Positions 23,876-32,643 of a stretch of DNA of 64,000 nucleotides are shown one piece after another. Both the position numbers and the translations under genes were made by a program. The stretch is from Streptomyces abyssalis. GTDB taxonomy: Bacteria; Actinomycetota; Actinomycetes; Streptomycetales; Streptomycetaceae. Below the pieces are notes generated by a model. It was not told the origin of the DNA, did no database searches, and saw nothing but the letters and a program-made list of their open reading frames with translations. Every line of letters begins with the position of its first letter. The first letter of the stretch is position 1. The stretch is from contig NZ_LJGT01000037.1 of assembly GCF_001751365.1 (NCBI RefSeq), forward strand, positions 62,001 to 126,000, given 5' to 3'.

Positions 23876-26284
23876 ATGGCTCCTCAGCATCTGCCCCTCA
23901 CCCATGACGACCCCGTGCAGCACGGCCCGTACCGCTTGGTCGCGCGCCTCGGCAGCGGGGGCATGGGCACCGTCTACCTCGCCCGCGACTCCGGCGGCCG
24001 CGCCGTCGCCCTCAAGACCATGCACGCACGCATCGCGGACGAGCCCGAATTCCGCAGCCGTTTCCGGCTGGAGGCGGATGCCGCCCGCGTCATCGGAGGC
24101 CGGTACGGAGCCGAAGTCGTGGACGCCGACCCGCTGGCGCGGACACCCTGGCTGGCGACGGAGTACGTGCTCGGCCCTCCGCTGGACGAAGCGGTGGAGT
24201 ACTGCGGCCCGCTGCCGGAGGAGTCCGTACGCGCACTGGGTGCGGCCCTGTGCGAGGCGCTGGGACAACTGCACAGCTCCGCCGTCGTGCACCGTGACCT
24301 CAAGCCGTCCAACATCCTCCTCAGCGCCTCCGGGCCGAAGGTCATCGACTTCGGCATCGCCAGGGCGATCGGGGACGACCGGCTGACGCGCACGGGCACC
24401 GCCGCCGGAACCCCCGCCTACATGTCGCCGGAGCAGGCCGGCGGGCTCGAACACACCGCAGCCGGCGACGTGTTCGCGCTCGCCGGGGTGCTGGTGCACG
24501 CAGCGTCCGGGCACGGCCCGTTCGGCGGCGGGCAGGCGGCCGACCTGCTCTACCGCGTCCGCTACGGCGAGCCCGACCTCGGCGAGGTGCCGGAAGCGCT
24601 CGTACCGGTGCTGCTCCGCTGTCTCGCCAAGGACCCCGCGGCGCGGCCCGGCATGGCGCAGCTCGCGGCGGAACTCGCGTCCCGGCTGCCCCGCGACGGC
24701 GGGGAGTTCGCGGAGGCTCTTCCGGACAGTGTGCTGGCGGAGATCGGGCGCCGCAGCGCGGAGGTGTGGAGGATCGAGCCGCACAGGCTGCCTCCGCCGC
24801 CGGGCGGCACGTTCGGCACAGGCACAGGCACGGGCACGGGCACGGGCACAGGCACAGGCGCCACAGCAGGTGCCGGCGGGTACACGCCCACCCAGGCGGC
24901 GTATCCGGCCCCGTCGGTCACCGGGGGCGACGGCGTCCGCACCGGCTTTCCGCGTCGCAAGCTCCTTGCGGTGGCGGGCGGTTCGGGCCTGGCGCTGGCC
25001 GCGGCGGGAGCCGGGGCGTGGGCCTGGGCAGGCGGCGGCGGTGCCGGAGGGACGGCACCGGACGGGTCTGCCTCCCGCGGGCCGGGCGGTGCGCCGGAGC
25101 CCGTGTGGCGGGCCGCGACGTCGTTCTTCACCGACGGCGATCTCCCGCCGCTGCTGGTGGGCGGGCAGCTGGTGACGTCGAACAGGGAAGGTCTGGTGGC
25201 CCTCGACGTGAAGTCCGGCGACCAGCAGTGGACCAGCGCCGAGGCCGACGACAACCAGGTGACCGGCGACGGCGAACGGCTCTACGAGATCGTCGCGGAG
25301 GCCACGAAGGGCAGCGGCGTCACCATCCGCACGCTCGATCTCCGTACCGGCGCACGCGCGGGCGAGGCCGGCAGGCTCCCGGACTTCGACGGCCGCGAGC
25401 ACGGCGACGGCGACCGCACCACACAGCCGCTCGCCGCCGCCGGCGGAGTGCTCTACCTCGCGGCGCGCACGCGCGAGGCGAACGCGTCGAATAGGCCTCT
25501 CGCGCAGGGCTGGTACGTCGTGGCGTTCGATCTGCGCGCCCACAAGGAGCGCTGGCGCAGGCCGCTGAAGCAGTACGCCACGTCCTTCGCCTCCTTCGGC
25601 GACGACGTCAGCGCCTACTCCGTCAAGCCGCTGCGCGGGCGCCTGCTGCTCGCACGTCCCCGCAACGACTACGAGAGTCCGCTGCAGACCGTGGCCGCCT
25701 GGGACCCGCGGAACGGTGAGGTGATGTGGAACGCCGAGCCCCTGCCCAGGGAGCTGGACGACGACGCGCCTCCGCTGCCCAGGCAGCTGGCCACCGACCT
25801 GCGGCACGTCTACTTCGGCTCCGGCCGCGTCACCGCGCTCAGGCTCTCCGACGGCAAGGAGGCGTGGCGGTACGAGAGCGCGGGCGTCCGCGGCGGACAC
25901 GCGGCCGCGAACCCGGACGAGCAGCCCGCCCTGTACGGACCGCCCGCCGTACGCGACGGCGTGGTCTACGCGGCGGAGCGGAACCGCGGCCTGGTCGCCG
26001 TCGGCGCCCGCGACGGGAGACTGCTGTGGAAGCAGAAGTCCGGCAGCGAGCCCGCCCCCGATCTCGACGTGCCGCCCGTCGTCGGCGAGAAGTACGTCTA
26101 CGTCTCGGCCGGGGGGCACAGGTGTCTGACCGCGGTCAGCCGCCGTACGCACCGCACCGCCTGGAAGTTCCGCCTCACCGGCGACGGCGACGGCGGCACG
26201 GGCGAGCGCTTCGTGGTGCACAGGAAGGCCCGGCGGATCATCGGCAGGGGGCGTGGCGGGGCGTATGCGATACCGCTGGAGTGA
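23876..26284 (+). CDS. Membrane Ser/Thr protein kinase with PQQ-like beta-propeller
   Basis: A protein of about 802 residues. The kinase domain (about 19-275) has GSGGMGTVYLA, the ATP Lys in AVALKTMH (residue 47), VVHRDLKPSNILL, DFGIARAIGDD and GTPAYMSPEQAGG, so it should be active. A low-complexity linker includes seven Gly-Thr dipeptides. A single membrane segment (RRKLLAVAGGSGLALAAAGAGAWAWA) follows. The C-terminal 430 residues form PQQ-like propeller repeats ([55 protein letters not shown]). The kinase would lie in the cytoplasm and the propeller outside, as a sensor. No good ribosome site precedes the ATG at 23876; a GTG at 23861 is possible. Confidence 0.9.
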   Translation: MAPQHLPLTHDDPVQHGPYRLVARLGSGGMGTVYLARDSGGRAVALKTMHARIADEPEFRSRFRLEADAARVIGGRYGAEVVDADPLARTPWLATEYVLGPPLDEAVEYCGPLPEESVRALGAALCEALGQLHSSAVVHRDLKPSNILLSASGPKVIDFGIARAIGDDRLTRTGTAAGTPAYMSPEQAGGLEHTAAGDVFALAGVLVHAASGHGPFGGGQAADLLYRVRYGEPDLGEVPEALVPVLLRCLAKDPAARPGMAQLAAELASRLPRDGGEFAEALPDSVLAEIGRRSAEVWRIEPHRLPPPPGGTFGTGTGTGTGTGTGTGATAGAGGYTPTQAAYPAPSVTGGDGVRTGFPRRKLLAVAGGSGLALAAAGAGAWAWAGGGGAGGTAPDGSASRGPGGAPEPVWRAATSFFTDGDLPPLLVGGQLVTSNREGLVALDVKSGDQQWTSAEADDNQVTGDGERLYEIVAEATKGSGVTIRTLDLRTGARAGEAGRLPDFDGREHGDGDRTTQPLAAAGGVLYLAARTREANASNRPLAQGWYVVAFDLRAHKERWRRPLKQYATSFASFGDDVSAYSVKPLRGRLLLARPRNDYESPLQTVAAWDPRNGEVMWNAEPLPRELDDDAPPLPRQLATDLRHVYFGSGRVTALRLSDGKEAWRYESAGVRGGHAAANPDEQPALYGPPAVRDGVVYAAERNRGLVAVGARDGRLLWKQKSGSEPAPDLDVPPVVGEKYVYVSAGGHRCLTAVSRRTHRTAWKFRLTGDGDGGTGERFVVHRKARRIIGRGRGGAYAIPLE
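24815..24856 (+). repeat. Hexanucleotide microsatellite coding for (Gly-Thr)7
   Basis: Seven in-frame copies of GGCAC(A/G) in the linker of the first propeller kinase. Gain or loss of units would change linker length without a frameshift. Confidence 0.9.
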
Positions 26285-26371
26285 CGCGGACGCCGGTGCC
26301 CGTCCACGGCCGGGCCCCGGCGTGTGCGCTGCCCGATGGCCCGCCCCACCCCTCAGCAGGAAGGCTTCGCG

Positions 26372-28471
26372 TTGAAACCCCTCGGCTACGGCGATCCGCT
26401 CCGACTCGGCCCGTACCGCATCATCGGCACGCTCGGCGAAGGCGGCATGGGCAAGGTCTATCTCGGCCGCGACGGTTCGGGCGAGGTGGCGGCGGTCAAG
26501 GTGCTCCGTCCCGAACTCGCCCACGAGACACACATGTCGCAGCGTTTCGTGCGGGAGGCGCAGGCCGCGCAGGCCGTACGGAGCAAGGGCGTGGCGCGGG
26601 TGCTGACCGCGCAGACAGACGGCGGAGCGCCCTTCATCGCCACGGAGTTCCTCGCCGGGCCGACCCTCGACCGGGCCGTCGAGCGGCACGGGCCGTTTCC
26701 CGAGCCGGAGGTGAGAGCGCTCGGTGCGGCGCTCGCCCGGACGCTCGGCGACATCCACGCCGCGGGGCTGGTGCACCGGGACCTGAAGCCCTCCAACATC
26801 GTGCTGACTTCGGGCGGTCCGCGCATCATCGACTTCGGCATCGCCCGCCCGGAACACGGCCTGACGCTGACGACGACCGGTCAGGCGCCGGTGACGCCCG
26901 GCTACGGTGCGCCGGAGCAGGTGCTCGGACAGCGGACGGGACCGCCCGGCGACGTCTTCGCGCTCGGTGCCGTGCTCGTCTTCGCCGCGAGCGGCGAACG
27001 GGCGTACCAGGGCGATCAGATAGCCGTCGTGCAGTACGAAGTGGTGCACGGTGAGCCCCGGTTGGAGGGTGTGCCCGAGGCGCTCGTGCCGCTCATCGCC
27101 CCCTGCCTCACCAGGGACGCGGCGCAGCGGCCGCAGCCCGCGCAGATCACCTCGGCTCTCGCCCCGCCCCGTGACGGCCGGCAGCTGTGGAAGAAGGGCG
27201 GGCTTGGGGACGACATCGCCGAGGCGGAGTCGGCCGCGAAGCAGCTCGCCACGTTCCCCCCGGCTCCCGGCAGCCAGAACGGCACAGCCGCCACCGGGCC
27301 CGCCGCCGGGTCCGCCGCGCCGCCCCCGGCCGATTCCCCCACGCGGCGCCGCGTACTGACCGGCCTCGCCGCCGGCGGCACCCTGCTCGTCGCGGGCGGC
27401 GGCACGGCCTGGTGGCTGACACGGGAGGAGCCTCCGCGGCGCGCCCATCCCTGGTTCGCGCTGCCGCTCCAGGACGGGGAGTACGAGGAAGGCAGGGCCC
27501 CCGAGCCGCTGTGGGGGCCGCGGGACGTCGCGTTCGCGCAGTCGCCAGCTCCACTGGTGTCCCGGGACCTCGTGGTCGTCGGGGGCAAGCGGGACGCGCG
27601 TGTGACGGCGTTCTCCGTACGGGACGGAAAGCGGAAGTGGGTCTCCGAAGCCGCCTTCTACCAGCCGTTGTTCGCCGCGTCCCCGCGTCTGATCGTCACC
27701 GGCGGCTCCGACGGGCAGCTCTTCGGCGTCGACGCCCGCACCGGTGCCGTCGAGCGGCGGCACCCGACCGGGATGAGCGTCCTCCTCGCCGTGGACGCGC
27801 GTGCCGCGTACTGCCTCGTCGAGGACGAAGTGCGGTGCGTGGAACTCGTGTCGGGGAAGGTGAGGTGGCGCAAGCCGGCACCGCTGGACGAGTTCTCCGG
27901 GGGGCGCGGAATCTCCGCGACGGCCGCGGGCGGTCTGCTGGTGCTCGCCACGGCCAAGGACGCGGCGATCGCCCTCGACGTCCGTACGGGCGGGAAGGTG
28001 TGGAGCAGGCCCGGCGGAAGCACCGGCGCCGGGGTGCCGCCCGTGACGGCGGGCGGCGAGGTCTATCTCGGCGGGCAGTCGCTGAGCGCCGTACGGCTGC
28101 GGGACGGCGAGGAGCAGTGGTCGGTGCCGGCGGAGGTCAACGAGGGCTGGAGCGGACCGGCCGTACAGGGCGACGCCGTCTACGCCTCCGCCGGGTCCGA
28201 AGTCCGGTGCCGCGGACGGCGCGACGGGCGGGAGGTGTGGCGGCGGGAGGTCGACGGCGGGGTCTTCGCGGGCGGCAGGCCCGTGGCGGAGGGCAACACC
28301 GTCTGGGTGACTCTGAAGGAGACCGCGGGGGTCGCCGCGCTGGATACGCGGACGGGCCGCGCGGCATGGGTCCGGCGGCACAAGGACGGCGGGAGCGTAC
28401 GCATGACCGGCGCGGGGAACCGCGTGTTCCTGCTGACGGAGGGGAAGCTGACGGCCATGCCCGTCATCTGA
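26372..28471 (+). CDS. Second membrane Ser/Thr protein kinase with PQQ-like beta-propeller
   Basis: A 699-residue kinase from the TTG at 26372. That start has AGGAAGG seven bases upstream and gives the family-typical MKPLGYGDPLRLGPYRIIGTLGEGGMGKVY. An ATG at 26336 lacks a ribosome site. Catalytic features are Lys43 (AAVKVLRP), LVHRDLKPSNIVL, DFGIARPEHGL and GYGAPEQV. After a Pro/Ala linker comes a membrane segment preceded by three Arg (SPTRRRVLTGLAAGGTLLVAGGG). Then come propeller repeats: RVTAFSVRDGKRKW, QLFGVDARTGAVER, AAIALDVRTGGKVW, SAVRLRDGEEQW and GVAALDTRTGRAAW. The order matches the preceding kinase, so the pair arose by duplication. The ligand read by the outer propeller is unknown. 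Confidence 0.92.
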   Translation: MKPLGYGDPLRLGPYRIIGTLGEGGMGKVYLGRDGSGEVAAVKVLRPELAHETHMSQRFVREAQAAQAVRSKGVARVLTAQTDGGAPFIATEFLAGPTLDRAVERHGPFPEPEVRALGAALARTLGDIHAAGLVHRDLKPSNIVLTSGGPRIIDFGIARPEHGLTLTTTGQAPVTPGYGAPEQVLGQRTGPPGDVFALGAVLVFAASGERAYQGDQIAVVQYEVVHGEPRLEGVPEALVPLIAPCLTRDAAQRPQPAQITSALAPPRDGRQLWKKGGLGDDIAEAESAAKQLATFPPAPGSQNGTAATGPAAGSAAPPPADSPTRRRVLTGLAAGGTLLVAGGGTAWWLTREEPPRRAHPWFALPLQDGEYEEGRAPEPLWGPRDVAFAQSPAPLVSRDLVVVGGKRDARVTAFSVRDGKRKWVSEAAFYQPLFAASPRLIVTGGSDGQLFGVDARTGAVERRHPTGMSVLLAVDARAAYCLVEDEVRCVELVSGKVRWRKPAPLDEFSGGRGISATAAGGLLVLATAKDAAIALDVRTGGKVWSRPGGSTGAGVPPVTAGGEVYLGGQSLSAVRLRDGEEQWSVPAEVNEGWSGPAVQGDAVYASAGSEVRCRGRRDGREVWRREVDGGVFAGGRPVAEGNTVWVTLKETAGVAALDTRTGRAAWVRRHKDGGSVRMTGAGNRVFLLTEGKLTAMPVI

Positions 28472-28504
28472 CGGCCGCCGGCGGCCCATTGGGAGGCGTG
28501 GGCG

Positions 28505-28541
28505 GAGGGTCCCGGTCTCAGCGAGGGGTCCCGGTCTCAGC
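28505..28541. repeat. Tandem 18/19-bp duplication at the allR stop
   Basis: The sequence at 28505-28522 repeats at 28523-28541 with one extra G. It crosses the stop codon of the IclR gene and lies in the convergent gap with the kinase gene. Confidence 0.85.
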
Positions 28542-29361
28542 CGCCGCCCGAGCCCGTGCTGGCCAGCGCCTTGGACAGCTGCTCGGCGACCTCGTGCATC
28601 AGCGGCACGAACTTGTCGGTGGCTGCCTCCGTGACCCGGCCCGCCGGCCCGGAGATCGAAATGGCCGCCGCCGTGGGGGAGTCGGGGACCGAGACGGCGA
28701 TGCAGCGCACCCCCAGCTCCTGCTCGTTGTCGTCCATCGCGTAGCCCACTTCGCGGACGTGCTCCAGCGCCGCGAGGAAGTCCTCCGGCGTGGTGATGGT
28801 CCGCTCGGTCGCGGCAGGCATCCCCGTACGTGCGAGCACCGCGCGCACGTCGTCGGGCGGGCTGCCGGCGAGCAGGGCCTTGCCGACTCCGGTGGAGTGC
28901 GGGAGCACGCGCCGTCCGACCTCCGTGAACATCCGCATCGAGTGCCGCGAGGGCACCTGCGCCACGTAGACCACCTCGTCGCCGTCCAGCAGTGCCATGT
29001 TGGCGGTCTCGCCCGTCTCTTCGACCAGGCGCGCGAGATACGGGCGCGCCCAGGTGCCCAGCAGCCGTGAGGAGCTCTCACCGAGGCGGATCAGGCGGGG
29101 GCCCAGCGCATAGCGCCGGTTGGGGTGCTGGCGTACGTAGCCGCAGGCCACCAGCGTGCGCATCAGCCGGTGGATGGTCGGCAGGGGCAGCCCGCTGCTG
29201 CCGGAGAGCTCGCTCAGCCCGACCTCTCCGCCCGCGTCGGCCATCCGCTCCAGCAGGTCGAAGGCGCGCTCCAGGGACTGGACGCCGCCCGACTGGCCCG
29301 TGGCGGCCGTGGAGGTGTGTGCGGCGGTGGCGGCGGATTCTCGCCGGTCGGACGACGGCAC
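28537..29361 (-). CDS. allR: IclR-family regulator of allantoin catabolism
   Basis: A 274-residue IclR-type repressor from the GTG at 29361 (AAAGGAA upstream). The winged helix-turn-helix is about residues 25-90 (VQSLERAFDLLERMADAGGEVGLSELSGSSGLPLPTIHRLMRTLVACGYVRQ). The effector domain has MALLDGDEVVYVAQVPSRHSMRMF, PHSTGVGKALLAGSP and CIAVSVPDSPTAAAISISGPAGRV. Its position divergent from allantoinase and the operators shared with malate synthase fit AllR, which in Streptomyces coelicolor and enterobacteria controls allantoin pathway genes in response to pathway metabolites. One of the tandem operators spans its own -10, so autoregulation is expected. Confidence 0.93.
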   Translation of the reverse strand: MPSSDRRESAATAAHTSTAATGQSGGVQSLERAFDLLERMADAGGEVGLSELSGSSGLPLPTIHRLMRTLVACGYVRQHPNRRYALGPRLIRLGESSSRLLGTWARPYLARLVEETGETANMALLDGDEVVYVAQVPSRHSMRMFTEVGRRVLPHSTGVGKALLAGSPPDDVRAVLARTGMPAATERTITTPEDFLAALEHVREVGYAMDDNEQELGVRCIAVSVPDSPTAAAISISGPAGRVTEAATDKFVPLMHEVAEQLSKALASTGSGGG

Positions 29362-29473
29362 GTCGCGTTCCTTTCCTGCGGGTGGGCCGCATGCTACCGG
29401 CACGGAATCCCCGTCCCCTGCGGCCGCTCACCGTGCGGATCTTCGGGCAGAGACCACCGGAGGCCCTGGCGGT

Positions 29474-29509
29474 TTCTGCATGGCGGAATTATAGTTCCAA
29501 TTTGCGGAA
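29474..29509. promoter_or_regulatory. Tandem AllR-type operators and allR promoter
   Basis: Two 15-bp boxes, TTCTGCATGGCGGAA (29474-29488, one mismatch) and TTCCAATTTGCGGAA (29495-29509, perfect), fit TTCC-N5-GCGGAA. They are 21 bp apart, two helical turns, so bound dimers would face the same side. A perfect TATAAT on the minus strand (29493-29488) lies between them and should be the allR -10. The same box is found in the aceB promoter at 18645. Confidence 0.75.
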
Positions 29510-29527
29510 TCCACCATGGTGTGTGTC

Positions 29528-29577
29528 TTGACGGGGCAGTGAACTGCCAAGAGGATCTGGCATCAACAGATTGTTGA
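29528..29577 (+). promoter_or_regulatory. allB promoter with two palindromes
   Basis: TTGACG (29528-29533) and GAGGAT (29551-29556) are 17 bases apart. The spacer contains a perfect palindrome GGCAGT-GA-ACTGCC (29535-29548). The predicted start region carries TCAACA-GAT-TGTTGA (29563-29577), identical in its arms to the box at the urate operon promoter. Two kinds of site next to the AllR boxes suggest more than one regulator. Confidence 0.6.
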
Positions 29578-29594
29578 AGAGAAGGGGTGGTCCG

Positions 29595-30947
29595 GTGCCC
29601 GGCGTCCAACTCGTGCTGCGCTCGTCGCGCGTCGTCACACCCGAGGGTACGCGTGCCGCGTCGGTGAGCGTCGCGGACGGCCGGATCGTCTCGGTCGGTC
29701 CGCGTGACATGCCGGTGCCCGACGGCGCACGGCTGGTGGACGCGGGCGACGACGCGGTGCTTCCCGGGCTCGTCGACACCCACGTCCACGTCAACGACCC
29801 CGGCCGCAGCGAGTGGGAGGGCTTCACGACCGCCACCCGTGCGGCCGCCGCGGGCGGCATCACCACGCTCATCGACATGCCGCTCAACTCCCTGCCGCCG
29901 ACCACCACCGTCGCCCACCTGCGGACGAAGCAGGAGAGCGCGCGCGGGCAGGCCCACATCGACACCGGATTCTGGGGCGGCGCGATCCCCGGCAACGTGG
30001 CGGACCTGCGGCCGCTCCACGACGCCGGAGTCTTCGGCTTCAAGTGCTTCCTCTCGCCCTCCGGCGTCGAGGAGTTCCCCGAACTCGGCCCGGCCGGACT
30101 GGAGTCGGCGCTCGCGGAGATCGCAGGCTTCGGCGGGCTGCTCATCGTCCACGCCGAGGACCCGGCGCATCTGACGGCCGCACCGCAGAAGGGCGGCCCC
30201 GCCTACGCGGACTTCCTCGCCTCCCGCCCGCGCGCCGCGGAGAACGACGCGATCGGCCGGCTCATCGCGCTGGCCCGGAAGCTGGACGCACGCGTGCACG
30301 TCCTGCATCTGTCCTCCGCCGACGCACTGCCGGCCATCGCACAGGCCCGCCGGGAAGGCGTGGCGCTCACCGTCGAGACCTGCCCCCACTTCCTCACCCT
30401 CTCCGCCGAGGAAGTCCCGGACGGCGCAACGGAGTTCAAGTGCTGTCCGCCCATCCGCGAGCGCGCGAACCAGGACGCACTCTGGCAGGGCCTGGCCGAA
30501 GGCGTCCTGGACTGCGTCGTCTCCGACCACTCGCCCTGCACCGCCGAACTCAAGGACGGCGACTTCGGCACCGCGTGGGGCGGCATCTCCTCGCTCCAGC
30601 TCGGGCTGCCGGCGATGTGGACCGCGGCCCGGGCGCGGGGCCACTCCCTCGACGACGTCGTGCGCTGGATGTCCTCGGGACCGGCCCGGCTCGCCGGGCT
30701 CGGCGGGCGCAAGGGGGCGATCGCGCCCGGCCACGACGCGGACTTCGCCGTCCTCGCCCCCGAGGAGACGTTCACCGTCGACCCCGCGCGGCTCCACCAC
30801 CGCAATCCGGTCACCGCATACGCGGGCCGCACGCTGCACGGCGTCGTACGCGCCACCTGGCTGCGCGGTGAGCGGATCGCCGAGGCCGGAGACGCCGGCC
30901 GTCCCCTCCGGCAGACCGGACGACTGATCGAGAGGCCCACCGGATGA
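29595..30947 (+). CDS. allB: Allantoinase
   Basis: A 450-residue dihydroorotase-type amidohydrolase that opens the allantoin ring to allantoate. Metal ligands are visible: [17 protein letters not shown], the carboxylated Lys in [35 protein letters not shown] and [29 protein letters not shown] and the C-terminal [18 protein letters not shown] are also allantoinase-like. The GTG at 29595 has AAGGGG seven bases upstream, and I prefer it to the TTG at 29571, which lies inside the operator. The stop overlaps the allantoicase ATG by four bases. Confidence 0.97.
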   Translation: MPGVQLVLRSSRVVTPEGTRAASVSVADGRIVSVGPRDMPVPDGARLVDAGDDAVLPGLVDTHVHVNDPGRSEWEGFTTATRAAAAGGITTLIDMPLNSLPPTTTVAHLRTKQESARGQAHIDTGFWGGAIPGNVADLRPLHDAGVFGFKCFLSPSGVEEFPELGPAGLESALAEIAGFGGLLIVHAEDPAHLTAAPQKGGPAYADFLASRPRAAENDAIGRLIALARKLDARVHVLHLSSADALPAIAQARREGVALTVETCPHFLTLSAEEVPDGATEFKCCPPIRERANQDALWQGLAEGVLDCVVSDHSPCTAELKDGDFGTAWGGISSLQLGLPAMWTAARARGHSLDDVVRWMSSGPARLAGLGGRKGAIAPGHDADFAVLAPEETFTVDPARLHHRNPVTAYAGRTLHGVVRATWLRGERIAEAGDAGRPLRQTGRLIERPTG

Positions 30948-32086
30948 CACGCATGGCAGCAGCACGGCACGTCGCGCACTTCACCGGTGCCGCGAGCCCG
31001 TACGCGGGCGGCGACCCCTACGCCGACTACCGCACCGCCGAACTCCCCTTCACCCACCTCGCCGACCTCGCCGACCGCCGCCTCGGTGCCGGCGTGATCG
31101 CCGCCAACGACGAGTTCTTCGCCGAGCGCGAGAACCTGCTGAAGCCGGGGCGCGCCGAGTTCGACCCCGAACGCTTCGGCCACAAGGGCAAGATCATGGA
31201 CGGCTGGGAGACCCGGCGCCGGCGCGGCACCGGCGCCGGGCACCCGCACCCGTCCGCGGACGACCACGACTGGGCCCTGGTCCGGCTGGGAGCGCCCGGC
31301 GTCGTGCACGGCATCGTCGTCGACACCGCGCACTTCCGCGGCAACCACCCCCGCGCGGTCTCCGTCGAGGCGGCCTGCGTGCCCGGTGCGCCCTCGCCGG
31401 AGGAGCTGCTCGCCGACGGCACCGAGTGGACGGTCCTCGTCCCCGAGACCGACGTCGGCGGGCACGCCGCCAACGGCTTCACCGTCGAGGCCGCCCGCCG
31501 CTTCACGCATCTGCGCCTCAACCAGCATCCCGACGGCGGCGTCGCGCGGCTGCGCGTGTACGGCGAGGTCGCCCCCGATCCGGGGTGGCTCGCCGCCCTG
31601 GGCACCTTCGACCTCGTCGCGCTGGAGAACGGCGGCGCGGTGCAGGACGCCTCCGACCGCTTCTACTCGCCGCCCGGCAACACGATCCTGCCGGGCCGTT
31701 CACGGCAGATGGACGACGGCTGGGAGACCCGCCGCCGCCGCGACACCGGCAACGACTGGATCAGCTACGCGCTGACGGCTCAGGCTCAGGTCCGCGCCGC
31801 CGAGATCGACACCGGCTTCCTGAAGGGCAACGCCGCCGGCTGGGCCGCGCTATGGGCCAAGGACGGCGAGGACGGCGAATGGCGCGAGCTGCTGCCGCGC
31901 ACCGCGCTGCAGCCGGACACCGTGCACCGCTTCGTGCTGCCCGATGGAGCGCAATCCGTGACCCATGTACGGCTGGACATCTTCCCCGACGGCGGAATCG
32001 CCCGTGTGCGCCTGTACGGGTCTCTCACCGCACAGGGCGCCCGTGACCTCGAAGAACGGCACGAGCGGTGGGCCTCGGGGACGTGA
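30944..32086 (+). CDS. alc: Allantoicase
   Basis: A 380-residue allantoicase, converting allantoate to ureidoglycolate and urea. It consists of two jelly-roll repeats. Each has a GWETRRRR motif ([14 protein letters not shown] near residue 85 and [14 protein letters not shown] near 257), followed by [10 protein letters not shown] or [11 protein letters not shown], and an ending of the type [20 protein letters not shown] or [20 protein letters not shown]. The ATG overlaps the allantoinase stop (ATGA), so the two are translationally coupled. A ureidoglycolate lyase or hydrolase is not in the window. Confidence 0.97.
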   Translation: MTRMAAARHVAHFTGAASPYAGGDPYADYRTAELPFTHLADLADRRLGAGVIAANDEFFAERENLLKPGRAEFDPERFGHKGKIMDGWETRRRRGTGAGHPHPSADDHDWALVRLGAPGVVHGIVVDTAHFRGNHPRAVSVEAACVPGAPSPEELLADGTEWTVLVPETDVGGHAANGFTVEAARRFTHLRLNQHPDGGVARLRVYGEVAPDPGWLAALGTFDLVALENGGAVQDASDRFYSPPGNTILPGRSRQMDDGWETRRRRDTGNDWISYALTAQAQVRAAEIDTGFLKGNAAGWAALWAKDGEDGEWRELLPRTALQPDTVHRFVLPDGAQSVTHVRLDIFPDGGIARVRLYGSLTAQGARDLEERHERWASGT

Positions 32087-32148
32087 ACACCCGGGAAAAA
32101 TCCTCGACTTGGCGTTGACATGTCATCTACGCGCGTCAGCATGGATGC

Positions 32149-32577
32149 ATGAGATTCCCCCCACGAATCGCGCGCGTAAGCGCCCTCAGTGCCCTGTCCC
32201 TCACCCTCCTCGTCGGCGGTCCCGCAGCGATCGCCCAGGCGACCGCGGAGGCCCCGAAGTCCTCGGCCCCGGCGGCAGTGGCACCCGCGGACGTCGGTGA
32301 GATCTGCGAGTCGAAGCTGCCGAAGGAGGCACACGAGACCCTCGACCTCATCGAGAAGGGCGGCCCCTACCCGTACCCGCAGGACGGGACCGTCTTCCAG
32401 AACCGCGAGGGAATCCTCCCTGACCAGAACGAGGGCTACTACCACGAGTACACCGTGGAGACGCCCGGCTCCGACGACCGCGGAGCCAAGCGCATCGTGA
32501 CCGGTGAGGAGAAGCAGGAGGACTACTTCACCGAGGACCACTACGAGTCGTTCGACAAGGTCGACTTCAGCTGCTGA
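32149..32577 (+). CDS. Secreted guanyl-specific ribonuclease (RNase Sa family)
   Basis: A 142-residue precursor. A signal peptide (MRFPPRIARVSALSALSLTLLVGGPAAIAQA) and short pro-region precede a mature domain of about 96 residues very close to RNase Sa: ICESKLPKEAHETLDLI, GPYPYPQDGTVFQNREGILP, YYHEYTVETPG, KRIVTGEEKQEDYFTEDHYESF. The catalytic Glu (HEYT), Arg (KRIV) and His (EDHY) are present, and the two Cys at either end make the single disulfide. It cleaves RNA after guanosine outside the cell. No barstar-like inhibitor gene is adjacent, although one may lie elsewhere. It releases purine nucleotides, which suits its place after the allantoin genes. Confidence 0.95.
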   Translation: MRFPPRIARVSALSALSLTLLVGGPAAIAQATAEAPKSSAPAAVAPADVGEICESKLPKEAHETLDLIEKGGPYPYPQDGTVFQNREGILPDQNEGYYHEYTVETPGSDDRGAKRIVTGEEKQEDYFTEDHYESFDKVDFSC

Positions 32578-32643
32578 CGCACCGGCGGCACAGGTCTCCG
32601 GCTGCCGGCGCCGGAAGCACGGCAGCCGGAGACGGACGGGCGG

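Noticed and set aside
23855-28489. Open frame of over 1500 codons on the minus strand opposite the two kinases
   Set aside because: Shadow of the kinase genes: low-complexity composition, no recognisable motif, no ribosome site.
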